Shown here in pieces: positions 10,904 through 20,997 of a stretch of DNA of 64,000 bases. Numbering within the stretch: the first letter of the stretch is position 1; the number at the start of each line of letters is the position of its first letter. Source of the DNA: Hyposmocoma kahamanoa (taxonomy: Eukaryota; Arthropoda; Insecta; Lepidoptera; Cosmopterigidae); assembly GCF_003589595.1 (NCBI RefSeq), contig NW_020653726.1, forward strand, positions 14,667,123 through 14,731,122, given 5' to 3'. The position numbers were made by a program, and so were the translations under genes. The notes under the pieces were generated by a model, which did no database searches, was not told where the DNA came from, and saw only the letters and a program-made list of their open reading frames with translations.

Positions 10904-10930
<27 letters not shown>
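10904..10930 (+). repeat. (TAA)9 microsatellite, right flank of R4/Dong-like element
   Basis: Nine TAA units directly after the retrotransposon 3' UTR. This array pairs with 6942-6971 as the split target microsatellite. Confidence 0.9.
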
Positions 10931-10932
<2 letters not shown>

Positions 10933-11528
10933 TTTATTTCATAAAATAGTTTACAACATAATAATGAAGTCTCTGACTCCTGAGCTATAGTATCACTTAG
11001 TTATTACGCTATTTATTTGTTATGCTTTTTTTCTTTTTCGTTTTTTGTTCATGTTATTATTATGTATCGTAATTGTTAAATGTAGATGTGCTGTGTTGTT
11101 CCTTTTTTGGAATAAATTATTACTATTCTATTTTATTTATTCGGTAAAAAAAAAATTTGAAATGAAAAAAAAATACTTTTCCGGTTAGCAGTACATTCCC
11201 TAACATCCTGTTTATTTTGCTTCTACACTCTTAAGCGTTCATTTCTATTAAGGTTTTCTGCAATATAGCCGCCATTAGCTTTGCATAATGTCCCTATTAA
11301 GTAAATTCTTTTTTCACAGTATTTTAGGCTTCATAAAATTGTTCACCACTGCAATGGCGAAATCTTTTGAAAGTACAGCTTATATAGTTTGTAACGAAAG
11401 AAATCTGATCCTCTTAGCAACTATAAGTAGAAACTGTGAAATTGGGCTCTTACCGAGCGTTGCTCTCGTGGCTTCAAATATTACATGTAACTTTTGTTAG
11501 ATACTGCTATATTTTGATAACATTATGC

Positions 11529-11689
11529 TTTTTTATAATACCACGTGACGGCACGTACATGTCATGCGCCTGGTGGTAAGTGACATGCCTGTCCATAACA
11601 GTTAAAGTGCCGTTCAAAGTTTTTAATCGCAAAATCTAAGAGGCACTGCCACTGCCCCTGTCACAAGTATTGACAAGTCCCATTGTACT
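11529..11689 (-). repeat. Repeat A copy, partial
   Basis: Begins with TTTTTATAATACCACGTGACG and contains CCTGTCCATAACAGTT, AGAGGCACTGCCACTGCCCC and TTGACAAGTCCCAT. It lacks the half that would carry the GGCGGCAGAAATAGG segment, so it is 5'-truncated in element orientation. It abuts the nuclease relic at 11700. Confidence 0.75.
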
Positions 11690-11699
11690 CACAGCGCTA

Positions 11700-12210
11700 G
11701 CCGCATATCTCGACACGCAGCGCTCAATAGCATTATGTTTCGGGCCTTCACCAGCTCTAAGATACCGGCAGTTCTCGAGCTTACTGGTATCTGTCGCAGT
11801 GACGGTAAGAGGCCTGACGGTATGACTGTCCGTCCATGGAAACTAGGGAGACAGCTAGTAACCTATGTAGACACTGTAGTCCCCTCCCATGTCCTTGCAA
11901 GCGTGGGCGACTCAGGTCCTGTGGGCAGAACGGCCGAGAACTGCAAAAGGATCAAATATGCTAACCTTGCCCAGTGCTACAGCTTTGTGCCTTTTGCGGG
12001 GGAACCCTGGGTCCGTGGGGACCACAGGTGTTACTTCTAGTGAACGAGCTGTCGGATCGCCTCGTAGAAACCTCCGGTGACCACAAGGCTGGCAACTATT
12101 TCCGCCAAAGAATAAGTTTAGCAATTCAAAGGGGAAATGTTGCTAGCCTTCTGGGCACGATGCCCCAGGGTACGTCTTTCACAATGAGTTCTATTGCTAC
12201 TAGTGTGTAA
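11700..12210 (+). pseudogene. Relic with a PD-(D/E)XK-like nuclease domain, unknown element type
   Basis: Frame 1 reads SRHAALNSIMFRAF and then ICRSDGKRPDGMTVRPWKLG, followed by VDTVVPSHV and a stop at about 12040. Frame 2 continues the same protein with GTLGPWGPQVLLLVNELSDR and LVETSGDHKAGNYFRQRISL, ending AIQRGNVASLLGTMPQG. The order K/R-PDG, then a hydrophobic strand with Asp, resembles a PD-(D/E)XK nuclease core. I have an impression of similar C-terminal segments in mobile-element proteins of other invertebrates but cannot name the family. The frame switch and the missing start make it a pseudogene fragment. Confidence 0.5.
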
Positions 12211-12805
12211 ATATATACAATTGAAAACTGGCAATTCATTGTCACGACTTGTTTCTAATATAAAGACTCTATAATAAATAACTTTCCGATTATCTTACAG
12301 TATTGGATAAAAACGGTGATTCTTTTATGAAAAATAGTAATAGACATAATATAAATATGAGGAATAATAATAAACTTGCTGTTCTTGACAGTCGTGTTCA
12401 TAAAGTTACAAATTCAACTATGTGACTATGTACACGCTTCCATAATAAGATTCCAGTTGATATTAAAAATTTGCCATGACTTAAAAACTATGGAACAAAA
12501 GCTTTATACTGAAGGTAGATACGGCTTTTGGATGACAATAATCCATTGTAATGAATTGTTTAGCTTTTCAGGTTATCCTGATTTATTTACAAAGAGCAAC
12601 TCCTAGAGTTCTCATTCTTGTCAAAGCAGTCTTCCTTACGAATGAATAATAGAGTTTAATCAATGTGAAGATTTCAAGTGTAATTCGCTTACCTGTGAAA
12701 TGAAGATAAGTTTGAGTATTTAATTTTAGAATCGCGACTCTATCGTATATAAAATGTATTTTATTTTCCTCGGTGTTTCGGACGTGTTGCAACCTCCATG
12801 ATCTC
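12211..12805. other. No gene or recognised repeat
   Basis: AT-rich sequence between the nuclease relic and the LTR element. Short open frames at 12376-12606 and 12583-12837 show no family signature. The target duplication ATCTC of the LTR element ends this stretch at 12801-12805. Confidence 0.5.
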
Positions 12806-12888
12806 TGAAGTGAAACACACGCAAGTTGGTTGAACACTGATTTATTTCAATCACACAGTGCGGGACTACCCTCGCATAATATGTTACA
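12806..12888 (-). repeat. 3' LTR of the gypsy element (83 bp)
   Basis: Starts TGAAGTGAAACAC and ends ATATGTTACA on the plus strand, and is identical to 17463-17545. On the element (minus) strand it contains AATAAA (plus-strand positions 12841-12846), directly followed by TCAGTG. Confidence 0.93.
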
Positions 12889-12902
12889 TGTTTCCCTTTT
12901 GA
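12889..12902 (-). other. Polypurine-tract-like segment
   Basis: On the minus strand the bases just before the 3' LTR read AAAAGGGAAACA. This is the expected place and composition for the plus-strand primer of an LTR retrotransposon. Confidence 0.6.
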
Positions 12903-13234
12903 AAAGTTATAAATTTAATATTAACTAAGATAAATACCTTTAATGGTTAGATACAGTTATCTTTTCATCATGAACAATTTAAGACACTTTATATAACAAA
13001 AATAATAAATAAACTTATATACTGAAATTTTAGTTAACTTACCAATTCATAAATATGAGTTATTTATGCTTATATTGTTTTGCCATAGTAATGTAACACA
13101 TTATTATACTTTATCACACCTATCAATAACTCACGGAGTAAATAAACTATTTTACACCTATTATTATTGAAAGATAAAAAAAAAAGTAAATTACACAATT
13201 TGATCATTTTCTTAACCTCACATTTCGGGTTTAA

Positions 13235-16200
13235 CTACTCTTTACTTGACCTAACTAATAAATCACTTAACATACGTGCAGTTCGTTCTCTAGACCTGGT
13301 AATTGAAACTACTGGTGACGATGAGGGAGACGCTTCCGACAGACTTTCAAACGAGCACCCTTCCTCGTACTCTGTGGCCCCTGGCCGGAGTATCGCATAC
13401 CCACCCCGCGGCGATGAGCTCGCGCTCTCAGATTGCGAGTCGGACACCCGCTGCTCCTCAGACACCGCTCTCGGTCTGCGTCTACGCACTCCTGTCGGCC
13501 AAACCGTACCAAGCTTACTTGAACACGCTGTAGTAAGTGCCTGGGGTCGCTCAGCAGGCCATGCAGACGCTGTCCGCGCCACCAAGTGACCGCGAGTACG
13601 TCTATATCGGACGCCGGTATCGTCCTCCACTATATATGAGCGCGGTTCTGGCGCAGGAGCAACCACCGAAACAGGTTTTCTGGAGCCGTTACATACCAAT
13701 GTTGCTTTGTCACCCGGAAACAAACACCTGAGCGGTTTCGCTGACGCATCGTAATGACGTTTAATTTTCTCCTTATCTAACATCAATCCTCGATAATTGC
13801 GTTCATTATCAACACTTTCAGTGAGCAATTTCGGATTGATCGGGAGTTTTGTATTTAATCGCCTACCCATTAATATTTGAGCGGGTGAATCTAACCCGTT
13901 ACGTGGCGTAGCCCTGAAATTTAACAATGCCATTAAAAATTCCTGTCCAGAATCCACACATTTTTTTAATAAATTTTTTACTGTTTGGACTGCTCTCTCG
14001 CTCTTTCCGTTTGATTGCGGGTAATGCGGGGATGATGTGACGTGAGTTACTTCCCATTCGAGCAAAAATTTCTTAAATTCCTGTGAGCTATAAGCGGGGC
14101 CATTGTCGGTCACTAGCTCCACCGGTATACCGTGTCTCGCGAATTGTTCCCGCATGAAATCGATCACTCGCCTGGAAGTCATACTGGACAGCTCCCCTAC
14201 CTCCACGTAATTAGAAAAATAGTCGACCAAGATGATGTACTTTTTCTTTCTGTATTCGAATATGTCGGAGGCGAGCTTATGCCAGGGCAGCGGCGGCACT
14301 TCGTGCTGCAGCAGCGGCTGGCGGCGCGCGCGCGGCGCGTGCAGCGCGCACGCCGCGCACCCGCGCACCGCGCGCTCCACGGCCGCGCCCAGCCCCGGCC
14401 AGAACATGACGTCACGCGCGCGCCGCTTGCACCGCTCGATGCCCAGGTGGCCCTCGTGAACGCGCGACACCATGCTGTCCCTCAACGCGCGAGGGATAAA
14501 TACACACTCACCCTTCAATAAAATACCATCCACATAATGCAATTCATCACGATAAGGCCAAAATACGTTGACTTCGGGCTTTACGTCACGTCTATTCTTA
14601 GGCCAGCCTTTTGTAATGTACTCGATTAGCGACTTGCAATCTGCGTCGGTCTCAGTCTCCTTTCTTACTGCCTCCATTTTTCGATTGCTAAACGGTAAGT
14701 TCTCTAACATAAAACACGTTTGTGCTTCCACTTCGTTCGTTACCCAGTCGTGCATCGACTCCTTCACAGGGGCCCGCGACAAAGTGTCCGCAATATACAT
14801 ATACTTTCCGGGAGTATATACGACCTTAATGTCGAATCCTTGGACTCTCATCATCATTCTCTGTAGTCGCGCCGGCACGGAAACTAAGGATTTCTTAAAG
14901 AGAGCCTCCAGAGGTTTATGGTCCGATTGAACGGTTACATCACTCCGGCCCAGGATGTACTGCCTGAACCGCTCAACGGCGAACACAATGGCCAGCATCT
15001 CCTTCTCGATCTGGGCATACCTGGTCTGCGTGTCGCTGAGTGTTAGCGAGGCGAACTCGAGCGGTCGGCCGGCCTGCAGCAGCACGGCGCCCAGCGCCAC
15101 GCTGGACGCGTCCACTGACAGCACGAGCGGCGTGCGCTCGCAGTACAGCGCCAGCACAGGCGCGCTCGCCAGCGCGCGCTTCAGCTCGTCCACCGCTGCG
15201 GAGTGGTGTGGTTCCCACACCCACTCTGACTCCTTCTTTAGCAGCGAACGTAGACACCTCACACGTTCTGAATAATTTTGAATGAACTTCGACAGATAAT
15301 TGACCATACCCAAAAACCTCTCGAGCGATTTTCGGTCGCTCGGGTATGGTCTTATCTCCATGATGGCCTTTACCTTCGAGTCGTCGGCTCGCATACCTGT
15401 CGCATCAAACTTATGTCCTAAATATGTGATTTCCGGCACTGCAAATTTACATTTCTCACGATTGAATTTAATGCCTATTTGTCGCGCCCGCTCCAGTAAA
15501 CAACCTAACCTTTTATCATGCTCGTCCTTAGTACGTCCCCACACAATGACGTCATCGATAAAGGACTCGACGCCCTCGAGATCTTCGAGATGCTGTCTGA
15601 GTCTGGCATGAAACACTTCTGGCGCACAATTTATCCCATAAGGCAACCGCAGAAACTGATACCGCCCGAACGGCGTACTGAAGGTACAGAGGTCTGCGCT
15701 CGCATCGTCAATTTTCACCATCCAGAAGCCACAGCGCGCGTCGAGCACGCTGAACACGGCGGCGCCGCGCAGCCGCACCGCCAGCTCCGGCACCGTCGGC
15801 AGCGAGTACTGCGCGCGCCGCACCGCGCGGTTCAGTGGCCGAGGATCTAAGCAGACACGAATGCTGCCATCTTTCTTTGGAACCAATACGATAGCGTTTA
15901 CCCAGTCAGTCGGATGCGTGACCTTCCTCACTACACCTAGCGTTTCCATCCTACGTAATTCTTGTAATAGCTTATCTTTAAGACCGAAAGAAATTTTCCT
16001 AGTCGGGCACACGACTGGCTGCACTGTCTTATCTACAGATATACTATATTCACCGGGTAATTTGCCTAACCCTTTAAACAAATCATCATACTGACCAACA
16101 TTTATTGTATCGACATAAGTGACTAATCCTAATGCGACACAGCCTTTGAAACCGAGTACATTCTGACATTTAAAGTTCGCGACAACAAAAGGTAGCTCAT

Positions 16201-17392
16201 ATTGTTTACAATTATACGTGAATAAAATCTTATCAGAGCCCAATATCGGCAACCGGTTCCCTGTGAAAGAAAGTACTCGCTTTGCATACGGCTTAAGTTT
16301 CATAACAGACAAGCCCAAGTTGATATAATCTTTTTTAGAAATAACATTAAGCATTGCTCCCGTATCTATTTTTAGCATAATGTTTTTACCATTACAAGAA
16401 ACTGTCTCATGCCATTCATTATGTGACTTACTGTTTACATTGTCCTTATTGATGCCGTTGATGTAAAACAGCTCTTCCGAGTCTTCGTCGTAGTCAATGG
16501 CCGCACTATCAACGTTTAAATTTAGCACTTTACTAATTTCTTTCTTTCGCTCACACACGCGCGAAAAATGACCTTTACTATCGCACACATAGCACATCGC
16601 GTTCCGCGCCGGGCACCGGTCGCCGCCGGCGCAGCGAACGCTCCCGCAGGTGAGGCAGGGGGCGCCGGCGCCGCCGCCCGCAGCCCGAGCCGCGCCACGC
16701 CAGCCGCCACCGCCGCGCCTGCTGCGCTCTCGGCGCGCGCCTCGCACTCCGCCACTTCTGCGCATCGCGTTCACCTGCATGTTCTCAGCTGATGCGCTGC
16801 TGATACACTGGCCTTCCTCTTTTGATATCTCTGCCGCCTGACAGATTTGTATCGCCTTGATTAGCGTTAGATCATCCGTGCGAAGTAATCTATCTCTCAC
16901 TGTGTTGTTATTGATGCCGCAGACGATTTTATCACGCAACAAACTCTCGTTCAATTCCCCGAATTCACACTGCTGGCTCAATAATCGCAACGCCGTCACA
17001 TACTGGTCTATGTTTTCTGCATCTTCTTGCCCGCGCGTAAAGAATTTATAACGGCGGACAGTGATGTTAGGTTTTGCACCGAAATATGCATCGAACTTCT
17101 TCATAACACATGTGACATCATCTTCACTTTCGCACTTATCAAAAGTAAAAGTCGTAAATACTTCGTATCCCGCCGATCCGATGAGGTTCACCAACAAACT
17201 AGCCTGTACCTCTTTAGGCTCTTTGCTCACTCCGGAGGCCTTTAGAAACACCTCAAACAGCCTCCGCCATTTGCGCCACGCGTCGGATCGCGCGGCCGGG
17301 CCGCCTTCCAATACCAATTCCGCCGGAGGACGCGCGTGTTCCATGATTTTTACGATAAATACACACTCACTCTCACTAATGCACGTGTACAA
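13235..17392 (-). CDS. Ty3/gypsy Gag-Pol polyprotein, single ORF
   Basis: A 1385-codon frame. The more plausible start is Met17 (MEHARPPAEL, at 17344), because the upstream segment looks like leader sequence. Domains, numbered from the first Met: a capsid-like region 38-200; an Arg/Gly-rich stretch 215-245; a CX2CX4HX4C knuckle C267-C280; aspartic protease DTG at 343-345; RT with D551 in SVLDARCGF and the box FIDD at 611-614; RNase H with D761 and D824; integrase zinc-binding H979, H982, C1012, C1015; and a D,D(35)E core D1043, D1096, E1132. The last 190 residues are an integrase tail with a Ser-rich end. Gag and pol share one frame, so no frameshift is needed. The codons in RT and integrase are GC-rich relative to the flanks. 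The domain order is that of gypsy, not Copia or BEL. All catalytic residues that I can see are present. Confidence 0.92.
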   Translation of the reverse strand: MYTCISESECVFIVKIMEHARPPAELVLEGGPAARSDAWRKWRRLFEVFLKASGVSKEPKEVQASLLVNLIGSAGYEVFTTFTFDKCESEDDVTCVMKKFDAYFGAKPNITVRRYKFFTRGQEDAENIDQYVTALRLLSQQCEFGELNESLLRDKIVCGINNNTVRDRLLRTDDLTLIKAIQICQAAEISKEEGQCISSASAENMQVNAMRRSGGVRGARRERSRRGGGGWRGAARAAGGGAGAPCLTCGSVRCAGGDRCPARNAMCYVCDSKGHFSRVCERKKEISKVLNLNVDSAAIDYDEDSEELFYINGINKDNVNSKSHNEWHETVSCNGKNIMLKIDTGAMLNVISKKDYINLGLSVMKLKPYAKRVLSFTGNRLPILGSDKILFTYNCKQYELPFVVANFKCQNVLGFKGCVALGLVTYVDTINVGQYDDLFKGLGKLPGEYSISVDKTVQPVVCPTRKISFGLKDKLLQELRRMETLGVVRKVTHPTDWVNAIVLVPKKDGSIRVCLDPRPLNRAVRRAQYSLPTVPELAVRLRGAAVFSVLDARCGFWMVKIDDASADLCTFSTPFGRYQFLRLPYGINCAPEVFHARLRQHLEDLEGVESFIDDVIVWGRTKDEHDKRLGCLLERARQIGIKFNREKCKFAVPEITYLGHKFDATGMRADDSKVKAIMEIRPYPSDRKSLERFLGMVNYLSKFIQNYSERVRCLRSLLKKESEWVWEPHHSAAVDELKRALASAPVLALYCERTPLVLSVDASSVALGAVLLQAGRPLEFASLTLSDTQTRYAQIEKEMLAIVFAVERFRQYILGRSDVTVQSDHKPLEALFKKSLVSVPARLQRMMMRVQGFDIKVVYTPGKYMYIADTLSRAPVKESMHDWVTNEVEAQTCFMLENLPFSNRKMEAVRKETETDADCKSLIEYITKGWPKNRRDVKPEVNVFWPYRDELHYVDGILLKGECVFIPRALRDSMVSRVHEGHLGIERCKRRARDVMFWPGLGAAVERAVRGCAACALHAPRARRQPLLQHEVPPLPWHKLASDIFEYRKKKYIILVDYFSNYVEVGELSSMTSRRVIDFMREQFARHGIPVELVTDNGPAYSSQEFKKFLLEWEVTHVTSSPHYPQSNGKSERAVQTVKNLLKKCVDSGQEFLMALLNFRATPRNGLDSPAQILMGRRLNTKLPINPKLLTESVDNERNYRGLMLDKEKIKRHYDASAKPLRCLFPGDKATLVCNGSRKPVSVVAPAPEPRSYIVEDDTGVRYRRTRGHLVARTASAWPAERPQALTTACSSKLGTVWPTGVRRRRPRAVSEEQRVSDSQSESASSSPRGGYAILRPGATEYEEGCSFESLSEASPSSSPVVSITRSRERTARMLSDLLVRSSKE

Positions 17393-17444
17393 CGTAAATA
17401 AAGTAAATAATTATGGGTTCGGACACTTATTACCCCTAAAAGAA

Positions 17445-17462
17445 GTCTCACCGCTGTCACCA
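17445..17462 (-). other. Primer-binding-site-like segment
   Basis: On the minus strand the bases directly after the 5' LTR read TGGTGACAGCGGTGAGAC. A TGG start is complementary to the CCA end of a tRNA. I cannot name the tRNA without comparison. Confidence 0.6.
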
Positions 17463-17545
17463 TGAAGTGAAACACACGCAAGTTGGTTGAACACTGATTT
17501 ATTTCAATCACACAGTGCGGGACTACCCTCGCATAATATGTTACA
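17463..17545 (-). repeat. 5' LTR of the gypsy element (83 bp)
   Basis: Identical in all 83 positions to the left LTR. The AATAAA on the element strand is at plus positions 17498-17503. No TATA box is evident, so transcription would have to rely on an initiator such as TCAGTG. Confidence 0.93.
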
Positions 17546-17892
17546 ATCTCGAAGGGACTTGAACGTCGAAGTAAATAAAATATATTTTATAAACGATTAA
17601 GTCCCCATTTTAAAATCGAATAAATAATGTGTGAAAATCTTGAAATAAACTTTCAACGAATAAAGTTTGAGGTTGAGGATAATCTACACTCAAAATATAA
17701 TAAAATATGCTGAGATGGTTTGGTACACACCACCACGAAGAACCTTCTCAAATCAACTGCGTTCTTAAAAGGGCTGAGGTCAGTAGTGAGAAGGATAAGA
17801 GGGCCTGTAGGGCTAGCACGAATAAGGGATTCTGACAAACCACACACATGAAATTGAAGATTAGTTTCAAGATTATTTCGAAATATCACTAA

Positions 17893-18068
17893 CTTTCATT
17901 ACTTAACATCCACAGTAGGATCAACTTGATTTGTACGAAGTGCACTAAACGACGGCACGGCAGGTGATCCTTGGGCATCCCTGCATGCAAGTGCGTACTA
18001 ATGGCAATTATGCCTAGCGTCCTTAGGCATGCAGAAGCATTCAGTCACCACATCGTGCTCTCCCTGTA
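17893..18068 (-). repeat. Dispersed repeat R1, first copy
   Basis: Contains ATTACTTAACATCCACAGTA, GGCAATTATGCCTAGCGTCC and CATCGTGCTCTCCCTG. It is an inverted copy of 27971-28142. Both copies have a family-C foldback MITE attached at the same internal point, so the MITE is part of, or inserted at the same place in, the repeat. Confidence 0.75.
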
Positions 18069-18191
18069 GGACTAGCACGATAGGCGCGACAAGCGCGAGA
18101 GCGACACAAAGCGCGAGGTACTGCTATTCTCGCAGAGAGATCTCAGGTCTTATGTCGCTGTCGCGCAAGTCGTCCTTGTTCGTGCTACCCC
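18069..18191. mobile_element. Foldback MITE with GGGCTAGCACGA ends, diverged copy
   Basis: A nearly palindromic 120-bp segment: the left arm has GACTAGCACGATAGGCGCGA and GCGAGAGCGACA, and the right arm has TTATGTCGCTGTCGCGCAAG. The loop contains TACTGCTATTCTCGCAGAGA. Other copies lie at 27847-27970 and 45921-46046. Confidence 0.7.
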
Positions 18192-18249
18192 TATTGTATG
18201 TAAATATTGTTGAATGTAAGAGAGGCAAGAAAGTTTTGTCAAGATCGTG

Positions 18250-19035
18250 CTAAGTGGCAATCGATAGTCTCTACCTCCCCCATGGGAATCTAAGAGCGTG
18301 TGTATATAGTAATTGAAATGAAATGAAATAAAATTAAATATTGCATTATTTTCCCGTCACTAACATGCTAACTTATAGGTTAAAACTAATTGGGTCATAC
18401 TGTTTTATAAGATACTGATGCCTAAGATAAGTTTGAGAAAATCTGTACTACATGTCACCAGGCTTCCACTCTGCAGACGAGCAACAAGGTTGTGACACTG
18501 TGGTTGTAGTTGTGATACAGGAGAAAAATTAATAAAATTGTGTGTGTTAGTATATTTCTAAGTTATAATAAAACTAGTAGTTGTACTAAAAGTAAGTAAT
18601 GAGACCCTCTAACACTTAACACTAATAATCTCACGATATGTAAAGAGTGAGGATGAATGAGTATCTATAAAACGAATGTTTATGGGGTGTATGGTATGTA
18701 TGGTGTGCGAATGTGTTTAGGCGAGAGTACTATGAGTTGAGGAAAGTTAAGAGGAATGTAATGTTATTTGAAGAGAGACAGTAATTGTTCAATGTCGTCA
18801 TAATTTAGGGTCTTCATCCGTTGGGATTGTTTTTGGAAGCGCATAAACGGAAAGCTTTATATTTAATTTGTTCTAGAAATGGTATAAATAGAGAACAGCT
18901 GGTATTGACGATTTGGATTTCACAGGCAGTGCCTTAGTTAGATTGGGATCATATACAAGTAGGGAGTACTTTTTGAGCACTGGGTTAAGTACAAATAATT
19001 GTATAATGTTAATATCATCCCATAGCTTGTAAAGA
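18250..19035. other. No gene or recognised repeat
   Basis: AT-rich sequence with degenerate TGTATGG words near 18680-18710 and no open frame of note. Confidence 0.5.
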
Positions 19036-19039
19036 TCAC

Positions 19040-19190
19040 TACGTGGACACACACAGTCAACCACAAATTATACCCAAAATCACGAGAGAAATAAATGTAG
19101 GCCATACAAATATTTCTTCCGGTCCGGGAATCAAACCCGGGACCTCTGCGTGGCATGGTAACCTTTCTACCACGGAGCCAGTTTTGTCAG
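19040..19190 (-). repeat. tRNA-derived SINE (family B)
   Basis: On the minus strand the head reads GTGGTAGAAAGGTTACCATG (A-box side), followed by the B box GGGTTTGATTCCCGG and then CATTTATTTCTC and TAATTTGTGG. It shares these words with 31770-31945 and 34034-34190. It is probably transcribed by pol III from its internal promoter if intact, and it has no coding capacity. Confidence 0.7.
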
Positions 19191-19199
19191 ATTTGCGAA

Positions 19200-20600
19200 G
19201 GGCAAAAGTCAAAGTTTTCCGATCAGCCACACACCGCAGTCGTGAAGTATTTAAAATATAATATCAGAATAGCGCAGATGTTTAAACGATATAGTATATC
19301 AAGGAAGCCACACATCGCCTCTAACGCTGCGACAACAATTGCCGCTGACAGCAACGACCGTATGCATCTTATTCCGACGATGCATATGCATAAACCGGAG
19401 ACATGACCGTAAGTCACGTCCGATAATATTCCATTCCCCTTAGGCCATAAACGTCCTATACTACATTCTTCAGTGTCACATAGTGAAGCGGTCCCCTTGT
19501 CTTTCGTAAACAATAAATAATAACTAATACTATAGTTACGTGTCGCCGAAATGTTCCCAATGCGTTTTATATATCTTCAACAAGTCGCGCTCAAGAGCAA
19601 AAGCCACTTCGTCCTATGTCCGCTGGGTCACTCATAAATTTCAATGTAGTCTCGTACATTCGGGCGGTGTACTTTTAGTGAAATATTTACTCCATTTGGG
19701 ATCCAAACACCCAAACTACTTGATGAATTTCAATGCTCCGGAGTGGCTTAAAAAGTAACAATGTAGATACATTGTTATCATCCTTGTTTAGATTTGTTAG
19801 TGGTTCACGCCTCCAGTCGGCGTAATCTTGGATTTGAACTCCTCAAATTTGTGAGCAAGAATTATTGCTCCTTGAGAAACTATTTGGGTATTATACAAAT
19901 AGTATAATTAACCAAAATTGTTTTCGCTTACACTTACAAGAAATAATATACATTGTAATATTAAGTTTATTGTTATACTTAAACATATAAACAACGTAAA
20001 GGTAGTTGAAAGGCTGAGTGAAGAAAAACATTCACAGATTTCTCATAGGCGGTACGACAAAAAAAAATGAAAGAAACAAATATCTGCAACAAGCACATAG
20101 AGGAATTCGGGAGTGCGTCAGCCACGGTATGACGATGGCGCTGGTTTGAGACCAGCCGGATCGAAGGAATTTATCTTTGTGTTTTAGATCTTTGTATTAA
20201 TAACAGTAGTATAAATTTTTTGGACTTCAAGAGAATGTTCTGATTCATTGACAGTTTTTGAATTTGAATTGAAATAATTCAAGATTCGCATTATTCGCGA
20301 ATGCATACAAAGATAAGCCGCAATTCTTGCTTATATTTTCCGATTCAGCAGCTGCTCGAGACAAAGTATCCAATAAATATTCGGGATCGCCCCTCGAACG
20401 AGACTCACGGCCCCTGAACGCTTGACGCTGCAAACGACACAAAGCTAGTATTGTCTATCAGTAATCTCCATGGCTTCGCTGGGTTTAATTTAATGTAAAA
20501 GAGATTTAGAGCGACGAAGGCTAGTGTTGTACTTCTGACAGTCAAACAAAGAGATAAAGAAAAATGTATTAAAATTGGCACTCCTGGGTCCTCTGCTCTA
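19200..20600. other. No gene; possible SINE trace only
   Basis: Short open frames at 19223-19513 and 19540-19758 show no known signature. A B-box-like GGTTTGAGACC sits near 20140. Nothing stronger is visible. Confidence 0.4.
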
Positions 20601-20605
20601 CAATA

Positions 20606-20865
20606 TATTTTTTACGATACCTAGTGACGGAACGAACAAGTCGTGCGTCATAAGCGATACGCCTGTTCCAAGCAGTTGTAATGCCACTCAGAGCTTAAAA
20701 TCGCAAAGATCTGAGAGGCACTGCCATTGCACCCGCTACCCCGAGACTTAAGTTGACAAGTCCCATGTGCCGGTTAATTCACTAGAACCCCTTACCTTTC
20801 AAAATCGGAAAACAGTAATGCTCACATAACCTCTTGGTGGCAGAATAGTAAGTAAGTGGCAAGGC
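20606..20865 (-). repeat. Repeat A copy, truncated
   Basis: Contains GTGACGGAACGAACAAGTCG, AAGATCTGAGAGGCACTGCC and CTTGGTGGCAGAATAG, then breaks off before the expected CTGGACGAACTC end. An inverted partial copy follows within 25 bp. Confidence 0.8.
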
Positions 20866-20888
20866 TCTCAGATCTCTGATTTTATTTT

Positions 20889-20997
20889 ATCTTTCAATTT
20901 AAAGCTCTGAGTGGGGCTGCAGCTGTCATGGATAGGCGTGTCGCTTGCCACCAGGTGCACGACTTGTTCGTCCCATCGCTTTATGTAATAAAAAAAT
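20889..20997 (+). repeat. Repeat A 3' part
   Basis: TTTAAAGCTCTGAGTGGGGC, GGATAGGCGTGTCGCTTGCC and GCACGACTTGTTCGTCCCAT lead to an A-rich tail (AATAAAAAAA). The 5' truncation with a retained tail is what retroposition would give. Confidence 0.8.

Larger units (their letters stand above)
12806..17545 (-). mobile_element. Ty3/gypsy LTR retrotransposon, complete, very short LTRs
   Basis: A 4740-bp element read on the minus strand. Its ends are two identical 83-bp direct repeats (12806-12888 and 17463-17545) that begin TG and end CA. The 5-bp target duplication ATCTC lies at 12801-12805 and 17546-17550. Inside the 5' LTR (right end) is a TGG-initiated primer-binding-like site; just upstream of the 3' LTR (left end) is a purine-rich tract. 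One uninterrupted gag-pol ORF fills the interior and no env is seen. The identical LTRs and open ORF point to recent insertion, although 83 bp gives little power for dating. Confidence 0.9.

Noticed and set aside
13167..17465. Many plus-strand open frames of 60-140 codons across the gypsy element
   Set aside because: They are antisense shadows of the GC-rich gag-pol ORF on the minus strand, with low-complexity Arg/Ala/Pro composition and no motifs.
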